Below are positions 26,706 through 35,416 of a stretch of 64,000 nucleotides of DNA, one piece after another. Below the pieces are notes generated by a model that was given only the letters and a program-made list of their open reading frames with translations, did not search any database and had not been told where the DNA came from. A program made the translations under genes and the position numbers. The DNA comes from Pseudomonadota bacterium (GTDB lineage: Bacteria; Pseudomonadota; Alphaproteobacteria; Sphingomonadales; Sphingomonadaceae), in assembly GCA_023394965.1 (NCBI GenBank), contig JAEWZX010000016.1, forward strand, positions 1-64,000, given 5' to 3'. Numbering within the stretch: position 1 is the stretch's first letter; every line of letters begins with the position of its first letter.

Positions 26706-29690
26706 TTAGAAACGCATGCGAGCGCCTGCGTAGTAACGGCGACCGAAGACGTCGTATACGTCTGCGGCAGTGTCGGAACCGGTCACGTTGCCCGTGACAC
26801 CGCTCAGGATGTTCGGTGCATCGTTGTCGAGCAGGTTGTCGACACCGACATAGAATTCGAACTCGTCACTTGCGAAGAACGTCGTCTGCATGTCGAGATA
26901 GAATTCGGCCGGGATTTCATAGACCCGCGAGCCATCGAACTGATCGTCGATGTAAGCGCTGCCGATGAAAGTACCGGTGAACGTAACGCGGAAGTCGTCC
27001 GTTCCGTATGCCAGGTTGGCAGTGAAGCGGTCCTTGGAGGTACCAACTTCACCATCAGCCCGATCGGGATCGCCATCGGGAAGCGAGTAGAAATCGTATC
27101 CGATGATGTGGGTGTATGCACCACGAAGCGAAAGACGGTCGTTGTTCATCAGACCGAGGTTCGTGAACCAGTTCACCGTCACGTCGACGCCCGAAGTCTT
27201 GAGCACCGAAGCGTTCACAGACAGCGAGTTGATCAGGTCGATCGAACCAGAGCTGTTAACGGCAGTTGCCGTCGGACGGCGCGTGATCAGATCACAGAAC
27301 GTGTCGTTACCCTGATTGTAGCACTGATCGAGGCTGAACTGCCGGGGGAAGCCTGAGATCACATCGTCGACTTCGATATTGTAATAGTCGGCGGTGAGGG
27401 TGAGGTTGCGAAGAGCGTCGAAAGAACGCGGGTTGATGATAATACCCGCAGTCCAAGACGTCGCAGTTTCTTCCTGCAGGTCAGGATTTCCGCCGTTGAA
27501 GCCGGAAATGCCCTGAATGTCAGACTGGTTCAGAGTGAACACGCCGTTTGCAGCGATATTTGCTGCTACACCCGGAGCTGCACGACAGTTGTCGCCCAAT
27601 GCGCCGCCACCGGTTGCACCGATGCCTTCACACGGATCCTGCAAGCCGCTCGGGAAAGTCTGCGAAAGACCGGAGAACAGCTCGCCCACGTTAGGAGCAC
27701 GAACAGCCTTTGCGTAGGTACCGCGGATGCGGACGTCTTCGATCGGCGACCAAGTACCGGTCACGTTCCAGCTAAATGTGGTACCGATCGTCGAGTAATC
27801 CGAAACACGAGCCGCCGCACCGACTTCAAGCAGATTGAAGAACGGAGTGTCGGCCAGGATCGGGACGCGAATTTCGCCGTAGGCTTCCTTCACGTCGAAC
27901 GAACCACGCGTGTCGGGCAGCTTGTTACCGGCATTGAGGCCAGCATTGGTCAGCGCGTCGTTGTCGGAGAAGGAGCTTTCCTTCCGATATTCTGCGCCGA
28001 TTGCGATGCCTACAGGACCTGCGGGAAGTTCAAAGAGCGAACCCGAAAGGTTTGCCTGAACGACCTGCTGCGAAATTCCGGTCTGGTAGGTGCCCTGAGC
28101 CTGGATGTAATCGACAGCAGCTGGCGAAAGGGCGCCAAAGCCGAAGATATTGGCAGGAACGCAACCGTTTGCACGAGCTTCGTCGCTGATGCAGATCGCT
28201 TCGCCGGGGATACCGTTGCCGTTTTCATCACCAACTTCTGCACGAACAGCAAGCGCATCGCGGAAGTTGACCACATTGACCTGGCCAGACGAAACCTGAT
28301 TTTCGCTTACGTTGCCGTAGTTGTAGCTGATGTCCCAGTTGAACCGGTCATTGAACAGACCGCCTTCCAGACCAACCACGAAGCGATAGAAATCGCGGGT
28401 GGTTGAGCCGGAACGGGGACCAAATTCGGAAAGGCGTCGTGCAAAGCCGATGTCACGAAGTCCATCGCCATTGGTGTCGGTTGCTGCGGCAAGAATTTCC
28501 GCAGGAACGAACGGATTGGCAACAATGGTGTTGGTGCCCGGCAGATAGTTTTCGATATTGTAACCGCCGTCGGTCGGGAAGATGCCATTGGCACCGCCGG
28601 ATTCGAGCGGGAACGGTTCGATGATGCGCGACGAGCTCGTCTTGTTGAAGGTACCTTCAACAAACAGGCTGATGTTGTCCGAAACGGCGTAGTTGCCACG
28701 TGCTGCGAACAGGTAACGTTCTACAGGAACGGCCAGCGTACGGAATGCCTGACGGTTGAAACCGAGCGGGCCGGGGCACGAACCATCGGCGCTCGGGCCG
28801 TTGGTCGGGAACGCTCCCGTGCACTGAACGAGATTGTTGTCTTCATCGAAGCTGAACTGCGAGCCAGGTACGATGAAGCGGCCCTGAGGAATAAAGCTCG
28901 ACAGATAAGGTTCGACCGGATCGCCGAAGTCACCACCGAAGTAGATGCCGTCGAGGTCGTCAACACGGGTGTTGGCGCGCCTGCGCGAACCAAGGCCTTC
29001 TTCGTTCGAATATCCGAAGTGCAGCATGATGTTGCCGTCACCGTTGGCCACGTTGGAACCGACGGTTACGTTCGCCTGATAGCGTGCATCGTCACCCTGT
29101 TCGGTGATGCCGTACTGTGCGTTGGCTTCGATGCCTTCGAAATCGGTTTTGTAAACAAAGTTCACAACACCGGCGATTGCGTCCGAACCGTACAGCGACG
29201 AAGCGCCACCGGTCAGGATGTCGACGCGGTCGATGAACTGAGTCGGGATCACGTTAAGGTCGACGGTGGCCGAACCTGCAAGGCTGCCTACGACGCGACG
29301 GCCGTTGATCAGAACCAGCGTACGGTCCGAACCAAGGTCACGAAGGTCGATCGTAGCAACGCCGGTGCCCGACGTAAGAAACGCGGAGTTGGTGCGGCTA
29401 AGTGCAGGCGTGCCGAAAACTGGGTTTTCGAGCAGCACTTCCTGAATGTTGGTGACGCCGGAGTCGTTGATAACCTGGCTGTCTACAATCTGCAGCGGCG
29501 CGGGTGAGTCCACTGTGGGCGAAGCAATGCGCGAGCCGGTAACGACAATTGCGTTACCTGCAGGAGCATCACCCAGCTCTTCCAGCGTTTCTTCCGTCGG
29601 CTGCCCCTGAGCCAGCACGGGCGAAGCAGCGATGGCTACGCCAAGCGCTACAGTCGCTGTGCCGAACTTGAAGCTCGTCAATTTTCTCAT
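26706..29690 (-). CDS. TonB-dependent outer-membrane receptor
   Basis: 994 residues from ATG 29690, which has GGGG 9 bases upstream; an ATG five codons earlier is less well placed. Signal peptide to about AQGQ (residue 28). The plug domain begins with AIVVTGSRI and includes TLVLINGRRVVGS and VDILTGGASSLYGSDAIAGV. The barrel follows, ending in the outer-membrane terminal Phe (RYYAGARMRF). TonB-dependent receptors take up scarce nutrients such as siderophores, oligosaccharides or peptides; the substrate is not apparent. Its strong terminator and isolated position suggest a single-gene unit. Confidence 0.95.
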   Translation of the reverse strand: MRKLTSFKFGTATVALGVAIAASPVLAQGQPTEETLEELGDAPAGNAIVVTGSRIASPTVDSPAPLQIVDSQVINDSGVTNIQEVLLENPVFGTPALSRTNSAFLTSGTGVATIDLRDLGSDRTLVLINGRRVVGSLAGSATVDLNVIPTQFIDRVDILTGGASSLYGSDAIAGVVNFVYKTDFEGIEANAQYGITEQGDDARYQANVTVGSNVANGDGNIMLHFGYSNEEGLGSRRRANTRVDDLDGIYFGGDFGDPVEPYLSSFIPQGRFIVPGSQFSFDEDNNLVQCTGAFPTNGPSADGSCPGPLGFNRQAFRTLAVPVERYLFAARGNYAVSDNISLFVEGTFNKTSSSRIIEPFPLESGGANGIFPTDGGYNIENYLPGTNTIVANPFVPAEILAAATDTNGDGLRDIGFARRLSEFGPRSGSTTRDFYRFVVGLEGGLFNDRFNWDISYNYGNVSENQVSSGQVNVVNFRDALAVRAEVGDENGNGIPGEAICISDEARANGCVPANIFGFGALSPAAVDYIQAQGTYQTGISQQVVQANLSGSLFELPAGPVGIAIGAEYRKESSFSDNDALTNAGLNAGNKLPDTRGSFDVKEAYGEIRVPILADTPFFNLLEVGAAARVSDYSTIGTTFSWNVTGTWSPIEDVRIRGTYAKAVRAPNVGELFSGLSQTFPSGLQDPCEGIGATGGGALGDNCRAAPGVAANIAANGVFTLNQSDIQGISGFNGGNPDLQEETATSWTAGIIINPRSFDALRNLTLTADYYNIEVDDVISGFPRQFSLDQCYNQGNDTFCDLITRRPTATAVNSSGSIDLINSLSVNASVLKTSGVDVTVNWFTNLGLMNNDRLSLRGAYTHIIGYDFYSLPDGDPDRADGEVGTSKDRFTANLAYGTDDFRVTFTGTFIGSAYIDDQFDGSRVYEIPAEFYLDMQTTFFASDEFEFYVGVDNLLDNDAPNILSGVTGNVTGSDTAADVYDVFGRRYYAGARMRF

Positions 29691-30010
29691 GTGGTTGTAC
29701 CCCATAGTTTTAGTCCCGCCGTCCGGGACTGCTCTTGTGCCTCGCTTCCATGTCCAATCCGGGAATGGCCCGTTTTGTCACGAAAGTGAGAGTTAGGATC
29801 AAGGCTGAGATGCAATCCCCCCCCTTCCATATGATGGGCATTGCCTATCCACTCCTCTGTGTGAAGTGCAGTCGGCCTTTGGCAATCGTTATTCGGAAGC
29901 AATGTAACCTGATTGCAACAGTGACGATATTGCCAAAATGAATTGATGTTCCGCTATAAAGTGCGAAAGGTATTTTGCATGTGTATGCTAATGTGAGCAG
30001 GGAGACTTTT
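29691..30010. other. divergent intergenic region
   Basis: 320 bases between the leftward receptor gene and the next rightward gene. No ORF with coding character is seen. It should hold the promoters of both genes; one rightward candidate is listed separately, and I could not identify the leftward one. Confidence 0.5.
29930..29959 (+). promoter_or_regulatory. candidate promoter of the gene at 30011
   Basis: TTGCCA (29930-29935) and CTATAA (29954-29959) with an 18-base spacer, about 50 bases before the start codon. By-eye match to the sigma-70 consensus. Confidence 0.35.
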
Positions 30011-30568
30011 ATGACACTGAGAGCAATTTACGCGGGGTGTGCCTGTCTGGCGCTATGCGCCGGTTCCGGGCAACTTCTTGCTCAGGATCAGGCAATTCCC
30101 GACGGGGATGAGCGCCCGGCTCTTATCCAGAACTTGTACGCCTGCACTTCGGTCAGTGAAGCAACGGCGAGGTTGGCGTGTTTCGATCGCGAAGTTGCCG
30201 CAATACAACAGGCTGAAAATGACCAGGATCTGGTGATTGCAGACCGTCAGCAAATTCGCGAGGCGCGCCGTGGGCTTTTTGGCTTCTCGCTTCCCAAAAT
30301 TCGGCTTTTCGGAAGTGGGGACAAGACGGATGATTCTGTCGAAGAGGTTAAGGAAATAGAGGAAGCTTTGGCGGCGTTCGGATCGACCTCGACGGGCAAG
30401 GTTGTCTTTACTCTCGAGGGTGGAGCGCGTTGGATTCAGACCGATAGAGTGCCGGTGCTTGGTAACCCAAAGGCGGGTGACATCGTCCGGATCGAGCAGG
30501 CGGCTTTGGGAAGTTACAAGGCGAGCATAGATGGGCGCAGGGCAATCAGAGTGAAGCGCGTCGATTAA
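30011..30568 (+). CDS. secreted protein of unknown function
   Basis: 185 residues from ATG 30011, preceded by GGGAG at a good distance; an in-frame ATG at 29975 would extend it before the signal. Signal peptide MTLRAIYAGCACLALCAGSG..AQDQ (residues 1-26). The mature protein has LYACTSVSEATARLACFD with a probable Cys pair, then a charged helix (DLVIADRQQIREARRGLFGF), an acidic stretch, and a C-terminal beta domain (GKVVFTLEGGARWIQTD, RRAIRVKRVD). I associate this layout with hypothetical proteins of alphaproteobacteria but cannot name a function. Confidence 0.75.
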   Translation: MTLRAIYAGCACLALCAGSGQLLAQDQAIPDGDERPALIQNLYACTSVSEATARLACFDREVAAIQQAENDQDLVIADRQQIREARRGLFGFSLPKIRLFGSGDKTDDSVEEVKEIEEALAAFGSTSTGKVVFTLEGGARWIQTDRVPVLGNPKAGDIVRIEQAALGSYKASIDGRRAIRVKRVD

Positions 30569-30685
30569 AAATGTGGTTCCTCCAGCGAGATGTCTGCATG
30601 CCCAAGGAGGCAGGCGGCGTCGCGACTTGACGTAAACGTCAAGCCACAATAGGTCGGTTCCAAATAGCAACCTGTTCTGGAGAGG

Positions 30686-31864
30686 ATGACAATGCCCGAA
30701 GCTTACATAGTCGAAGCCGTGCGTACTGCCGGGGGGCGTCGGGGTGGGCGTCTCGCCGGGGTGCACCCGGTCGATCTTGCCGCGAAATCGCTTGATGCGG
30801 TGATGGAACGCAGCGGCCTGGAAGCAAAGGTCGTCGATGATGTGGTGATGGGCTGCGTCAGCCAGGGCGGTGAACAGGCGATGCAGGTCGGGCGCCATGC
30901 GGTGCTGGCGTCGAAACATCTTGGGGAAGGCGTTCCGGCCGTCACGATCGATCGGCAGTGTGGCTCTTCCCAGCAGGCCATTCAGTTTGCCGCGCAGGCG
31001 GTGATGAGCGGAACGCAGGACGTTGTTATTGCAGCGGGTGTGGAAAGCATGAGCCGTGTGCCCATGGGATCGACCGCCATGTTCCACATGAAAGAGGGGT
31101 TGGGTAATTACAAATCGCCCGGTCTCGAAGAGAAATATCCCGGTATCCAGTGGAGCCAGTTCATGGGTGCGGAAATGATCGCCGACAAGCATGGCTTCTC
31201 CAAGGACGATCTGGACCGGTTCGCCCTGGCCAGCCATCAGAAAGCGATCGAAGCGACCAAATCGGGCGCGTTCGACAGGGAAATCGTCGGGGTGGAAATC
31301 GACACGCCCGAGGGCGAGCAATGCCATACGGTCGATGAAGGCATTCGCTTCGATGCGACGCTGGAAAGCATCGCCAGCGTCAAGCTACTCAGCCCCGAAG
31401 GCAAGATCACGGCGGCAACCAGTAGCCAGATCTGCGACGGATCCAGCGCGGTTCTGGTCGTATCGGAACAGGCGCTGAAAGATTACGGCCTCACGCCGAT
31501 GGCGCGCATCCATAATCTGACCGTGACGGCCGGCGATCCGGTCATCATGCTCGAAGAGCCGCTGTTCGCAACTGATCGCGCGCTCCAGCGCGCGGGCATG
31601 AAAATTGGCGATATCGATCTGTATGAGGTGAACGAAGCATTCGCTTCGGTTCCGCTGGCCTGGCTCAAGCACACCGGTGCCGATCCGGAAAAGCTGAACG
31701 TCAATGGCGGGGCTATCGCGCTCGGCCACCCGCTGGGCGCATCGGGTACCAAACTGATGGCGACGCTGGTTCATGCGCTGAAAGCGCGGGGCAAGAAATA
31801 CGGCCTGCAGACGATGTGCGAAGGCGGCGGCGTGGCCAATGTAACTATCGTCGAAGCCCTTTGA
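30686..31864 (+). CDS. thiolase (acetyl-CoA C-acyltransferase)
   Basis: 392-residue thiolase, the usual length. The acylation Cys92 is in IDRQCGSSQQAI; the C-terminal catalytic His348 is in ALGHPLGASGT and Cys378 in QTMCEGGGVAN. YEVNEAFASVPLAWLK is the NEAF motif. It cleaves 3-ketoacyl-CoA with CoA, or condenses acetyl-CoA in reverse. Which chain length it prefers is not evident. It precedes an HSD10-like dehydrogenase by 109 bases, which fits a shared beta-oxidation role. Confidence 0.93.
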   Translation: MTMPEAYIVEAVRTAGGRRGGRLAGVHPVDLAAKSLDAVMERSGLEAKVVDDVVMGCVSQGGEQAMQVGRHAVLASKHLGEGVPAVTIDRQCGSSQQAIQFAAQAVMSGTQDVVIAAGVESMSRVPMGSTAMFHMKEGLGNYKSPGLEEKYPGIQWSQFMGAEMIADKHGFSKDDLDRFALASHQKAIEATKSGAFDREIVGVEIDTPEGEQCHTVDEGIRFDATLESIASVKLLSPEGKITAATSSQICDGSSAVLVVSEQALKDYGLTPMARIHNLTVTAGDPVIMLEEPLFATDRALQRAGMKIGDIDLYEVNEAFASVPLAWLKHTGADPEKLNVNGGAIALGHPLGASGTKLMATLVHALKARGKKYGLQTMCEGGGVANVTIVEAL

Positions 31865-31973
31865 CGTTGCGCGCCAACGCGGCAAAAGCCCTGCGGAGCG
31901 TATCTGGGATTCGTACCTGTTTCATTATGGTCCCGGTTTTCCCGGGATGACGGTTTGATTGAGAGGAATATAC

Positions 31974-32759
31974 ATGGAAGTCAGCAGCAATACCCCCGCA
32001 GTCGTCACTGGCGGTGCATCGGGCCTTGGCGAAGCAACCGCGCGCGCCATTGCGGCGAAGGGTGCCAAGGTCGCCATTTTCGATATGAACGAAGAAAAGG
32101 GTGAAGCCGTTGCCAAGGACATCGGCGGCATTTTCTGCAAGGTTAATGTCACCAGCGACGAAGATGTCGATGCCGGTTTTGCCAAGGCCCGCGAAGCGCA
32201 TGGGCAGGAACGCATCCTCGTCAATTGCGCGGGTATCGGCAATGCCATCAAGACGGCCAAGCGCGACAAGCAGAGCGGCGAAATCAGCCACTTCCCGCTG
32301 TCGGCATTCGATTTCGTGATCCAGGTAAATCTGGTCGGCACCTTCCGCTGCATCGCCAAATCGGCGGCGGGCATGATGACGCTCGATCCGCTGTCGGAAG
32401 ACGGTGATCGCGGTGCCATCGTCAACACCGCATCGGTTGCGGGTGAAGATGGCCAGATGGGCCAGGCAGCCTATTCCGCTTCGAAGGGCGGCGTCATCGG
32501 CATGACCCTGCCGATCGCCCGCGACCTGATGAGCGAAGGGATCCGGGTGAACACCATCCTGCCGGGTATCTTCAATACCCCGCTGATGAATGCCGCCCCG
32601 CCGCAGGTCAAGGAAGCGCTGGCGGCCAGCGTGCCGTTTCCCAAGCGGCTCGGCAATCCGGAAGAATATGCCAAGCTGGCCATGTGCATGATCGAAACCG
32701 GTTATTTCAACGGCGAGGATGTCCGCCTCGACGGGGCGATCCGGATGGCGCCGCGGTGA
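31974..32759 (+). CDS. SDR family dehydrogenase, HSD10 / 3-hydroxyacyl-CoA dehydrogenase-like
   Basis: 261 residues from ATG 31974, with GAGAGGAAT as ribosome binding site. NAD(P)-binding TGGASGLG (residues 12-19) and IFDMNEEKGE, with the Asp after the second strand favouring NAD; catalytic Tyr167 and Lys171 in AAYSASKGG. INPGI-type LPGIFNTPLM and PFPKRLGNPEEYAKL near the end resemble type II 3-hydroxyacyl-CoA dehydrogenase (HSD10). It likely oxidises 3-hydroxyacyl-CoA to the thiolase substrate. A powerful terminator follows. Confidence 0.88.
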   Translation: MEVSSNTPAVVTGGASGLGEATARAIAAKGAKVAIFDMNEEKGEAVAKDIGGIFCKVNVTSDEDVDAGFAKAREAHGQERILVNCAGIGNAIKTAKRDKQSGEISHFPLSAFDFVIQVNLVGTFRCIAKSAAGMMTLDPLSEDGDRGAIVNTASVAGEDGQMGQAAYSASKGGVIGMTLPIARDLMSEGIRVNTILPGIFNTPLMNAAPPQVKEALAASVPFPKRLGNPEEYAKLAMCMIETGYFNGEDVRLDGAIRMAPR

Positions 32760-32818
32760 TCCGCGACACGGGATTTTCCTACTCGGCCGATCTGTGATTG
32801 TATCGGTCCGATGATACT

Positions 32819-32873
32819 CCGCCGCTTCCTTTCCGCATGCTTTTACAGGCGGAAAGGGGGCGGCGGATTTTTT
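32819..32873 (+). terminator. strong rho-independent terminator after the SDR gene
   Basis: An 18-bp stem (32819-32836 with 32849-32866) contains two G-U pairs and a 12-base loop, followed by ATTTTTT. It separates the thiolase-SDR unit from the crotonase gene. Confidence 0.9.
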
Positions 32874-32938
32874 ACGTCTGGACTGTGTAACATGCGGTCC
32901 ATGTGTTCTGTGACAGCGACGAACGGAGCGTCGAATCG

Positions 32939-33814
32939 ATGACCGACTTCACCCAGATCAAGCTCGATATTGCCGACAATATCGCCACCCTGACGCTTCA
33001 TCGCCCCGAAAAGATGAACGCCTTTACCGACACGATGATGCAGGAAATGATCGACGCGATCGATATTACCGATGCCGATGATAGTGTGCGGGCGGTAATC
33101 GTCACGGGCGATGGCGACCGCGCCTTCTGCGCCGGGGCCGATCTCACGCCAGAAGGAAGCAGCGGCAATGTCTTCGCCCGGCAAGATCCGGTTGATGATC
33201 TGTCCGACAGCCGCGTGCGCGATGGCGGCGGCCGGCTGGTGCTGCGTCTGTTCAACTCGCAAAAGCCCTTGATCGGGGCCTGCAATGGTGTCGCGGTGGG
33301 CGTGGGCGCAACGATGCAGCTGCCTTTCGACATGCGGCTGTGCAGCGACAATGCCCGTTTCGGTTTCGTGTTCGCGCGCCGCGGAATAACGCCTGAAGCC
33401 TGTTCGAGCTGGTTCCTGCCACGGCTGGTGGGCATGCAGACGGCGCTTGAATGGTGCATGACCGGGCGCATCTTCGATGCCGGTGAAGCGAAGGCGAACG
33501 GTCTCGTCCGCTCGGTGCATCCGCAGGGCGAACTGATGGATGCCGCGATCGGCCTCGCACGCGAAATCGCCGACAACACTTCGGCCGTATCCGTTGCGAT
33601 GACGCGGGCGATGCTGTGGCGCCTTTCCGCTACCGATCATCCCATGATGGCGCACCGCATCGACAGCCGCTCGATCTACCGGCTCGGCAAGAGCGAAGAC
33701 AGCAAGGAAGGTGTCCGCAGCTTCCTCGAAAAACGTCCGCCTGCCTATCCCGATACGGTGAGCGCCAATATGCCGGACTTCTACCCTTGGTGGGACGAGC
33801 CGGGTTACGAATAG
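32939..33814 (+). CDS. crotonase-fold enoyl-CoA hydratase/isomerase family protein
   Basis: 291 residues. Crotonase landmarks are HRPEKMNAFTDTM, the oxyanion-hole segment AFCAGADL and CNGVAVGVGAT. Aligning by eye with classical hydratase, Glu144 is replaced by Thr and Glu164 falls on a Phe in ARFGFVFARR; both general acid/base glutamates are missing. Instead Glu153 sits in GITPEACSSWFLPR, close to the SPEGCSS motif of ECI2-type enoyl-CoA isomerases. I therefore favour isomerase or another crotonase activity over hydration; this is inference. Transcribed after a terminator, 68 bases before a MarR regulator that may control it. Confidence 0.88.
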   Translation: MTDFTQIKLDIADNIATLTLHRPEKMNAFTDTMMQEMIDAIDITDADDSVRAVIVTGDGDRAFCAGADLTPEGSSGNVFARQDPVDDLSDSRVRDGGGRLVLRLFNSQKPLIGACNGVAVGVGATMQLPFDMRLCSDNARFGFVFARRGITPEACSSWFLPRLVGMQTALEWCMTGRIFDAGEAKANGLVRSVHPQGELMDAAIGLAREIADNTSAVSVAMTRAMLWRLSATDHPMMAHRIDSRSIYRLGKSEDSKEGVRSFLEKRPPAYPDTVSANMPDFYPWWDEPGYE

Positions 33815-33882
33815 TTTCGCTTGAGATGGTCACAGACGTAACGGCCTTGCCAAGGCGGAGGCGTGACTCCAAGGTTGCCGAC

Positions 33883-34353
33883 ATGTCGAAACACCAACCT
33901 GCCCAGCGCCTGGCAAAGTTCCTGCCGTATCAGCTCTCGATCGCGTCCAATGCGGTCTCGACGCGTATCGCGGAACAGTATCGCAAGCGGTTCGCGCTCA
34001 AGACCACCGAGTGGCGGATCATGGCGGTGCTCGGTGATCATGGGGCACTGACCCAGCGCGAGCTTTCGCAGCAGACGCTGATGGACAAGGTGCCGGTCAA
34101 TCGGGCGTGCAAACGACTGGAACAGCGCGGGCTTGCCCGCCGCTCGCCCAATGCCAGCGATGGGCGTTCGCACCTGCTGGAACTGACCAGCGAAGGGCGT
34201 GCCGTCCACGCTGGGATCATGCCCCTGGCGCGCAAGATCGAAGAAGAGCTGTTCTCGACGCTGAGCGAGGAAGAACGTGTCAGCCTGCTCGACATGCTGG
34301 TTCGCCTGAGGGAAAAGGCGGGAGACTTCGACGCGGAAAGCCTGGCTGACTGA
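33883..34353 (+). CDS. MarR family transcriptional regulator
   Basis: 156 residues from ATG 33883 with AAGG upstream; an ATG at 33826 is possible but adds an unrelated basic tail. The winged-helix core is clear: TTEWRIMAVLGDHGALTQRE, LMDKVPVNRACKRLEQRGL (recognition helix) and RRSPNASDGRSHLLELTSEG (wing). MarR dimers typically bind palindromes and are released by small aromatic or acyl-CoA ligands. Its position after the crotonase, and near the thiolase and SDR, suggests it controls this acyl-CoA or aromatic-acid pathway. Confidence 0.9.
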   Translation: MSKHQPAQRLAKFLPYQLSIASNAVSTRIAEQYRKRFALKTTEWRIMAVLGDHGALTQRELSQQTLMDKVPVNRACKRLEQRGLARRSPNASDGRSHLLELTSEGRAVHAGIMPLARKIEEELFSTLSEEERVSLLDMLVRLREKAGDFDAESLAD

Positions 34354-34397
34354 GCTGCGACCAGGCGTGCCGCATCAGGTAGTGGGTCGGAACCGGG

Positions 34398-35396
34398 TCA
34401 GCCGATACCGCCGCTGAAGGCGTCGGCAATCGAACAGGCTGCCGGGCCCAGAATGACGATGAACAGCACGGGCAGGATGAACATGATCAATGGCACGGTC
34501 ATGATGGCAGGCAGGCGCGCTGCCTTCTCCTCCGCGCGCATCATGCGCTCGTTGCGGAACTCGGCCGAAAGAACCCGCAGCGCGGAGGCGAGGGGCGTGC
34601 CGTACCGCTCGGTCTGGATCATGGTCGTCACCACGCCTTTGACCGCATCGAGGTTGACGCGATAGGCGAGATTGTCGAACGCCTTCTTGCGTTCGTTCAG
34701 GAAGGACAGCTCGATCGCGGTCAGGGTGAACTCCTCACCCAGCTCGGGATAGGCGCGACCCAGTTCCCGCGCGACGCGGTTGAAAGCGGCATCGACTGTC
34801 AGACCGGCCTCGGCACAGATGATGAGCAGGTCCAAGGCGTCCGGCAGACCCTTGCGGATCGCGTCCTCGCGCTTCTTGGCGATGTTGGTGATATAGAGCT
34901 CCGGCCCTTTGTAGCCCAGGAACAGGGCTGCCCCCAGCGCCAGGACGCGTTTCATCTGCCAGTCTGGATAGATCTGGACCAGATAAAGCATGATGAAAAC
35001 GAAGCCACCTAGCAGGATTGGCAGGACCGCGCGCAGGCCGATGACGACGATCGCCAGCTCCTTGTTGCGAATGCCGGCATGGGCCAGCTTTTGCTGAACC
35101 GCCTCCACCTGGCTCTGTTGCAGCACCTTCATGCTGCCAAGCGTGTCTTTGATCCTTTCGGTGGTGTCGGTCTTGCGAACCAGGCTCTGGCGCTTTTTCG
35201 CCGCCGATGTGACGAGGCCCATCTTGAGTTCTTCGCGCCGCCCCTCCAGCGCCTTGACCCGCTTGACCATCGGGTCCTTGATCGTGATTGCGGTATAGAT
35301 CGCGACCACCACTGCGGCAGCGGCGATGCCGACAAGGATCGAACCGACAAGATAAACGTCGAAACCGAGGAGTGTTGGGCCGGTTGCGGAATCCAT
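34398..35396 (-). CDS. tadC: Tad pilus inner-membrane protein TadC (T2SS F domain)
   Basis: 332 residues with an N-terminal membrane segment, a cytoplasmic region and a T2SSF domain (about 170-300). Landmarks are GLPDALDLLIICAEAGLTVD, ELSFLNERKKAF, and LASALRVLSAEFRNERMMRAEEKAARLP followed by hydrophobic C-terminal helices (motifs at residues 177-290). TadB and TadC form the inner-membrane platform for Flp pilus assembly and normally work with the ATPase CpaF/TadA. Last gene of the leftward operon; the stop is 45 bases from the convergent marR stop with no visible terminator. Confidence 0.93.
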   Translation of the reverse strand: MDSATGPTLLGFDVYLVGSILVGIAAAAVVVAIYTAITIKDPMVKRVKALEGRREELKMGLVTSAAKKRQSLVRKTDTTERIKDTLGSMKVLQQSQVEAVQQKLAHAGIRNKELAIVVIGLRAVLPILLGGFVFIMLYLVQIYPDWQMKRVLALGAALFLGYKGPELYITNIAKKREDAIRKGLPDALDLLIICAEAGLTVDAAFNRVARELGRAYPELGEEFTLTAIELSFLNERKKAFDNLAYRVNLDAVKGVVTTMIQTERYGTPLASALRVLSAEFRNERMMRAEEKAARLPAIMTVPLIMFILPVLFIVILGPAACSIADAFSGGIG

Positions 35397-35416
35397 GGCG
35401 CTAGTCTTTCCTCAAC

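Noticed and set aside
31931..31947. 6-bp hairpin (TCCCGG...CCGGGA) between thiolase and SDR genes
   Set aside because: The stem is short and no T-run follows; too weak to call a terminator or regulatory site.
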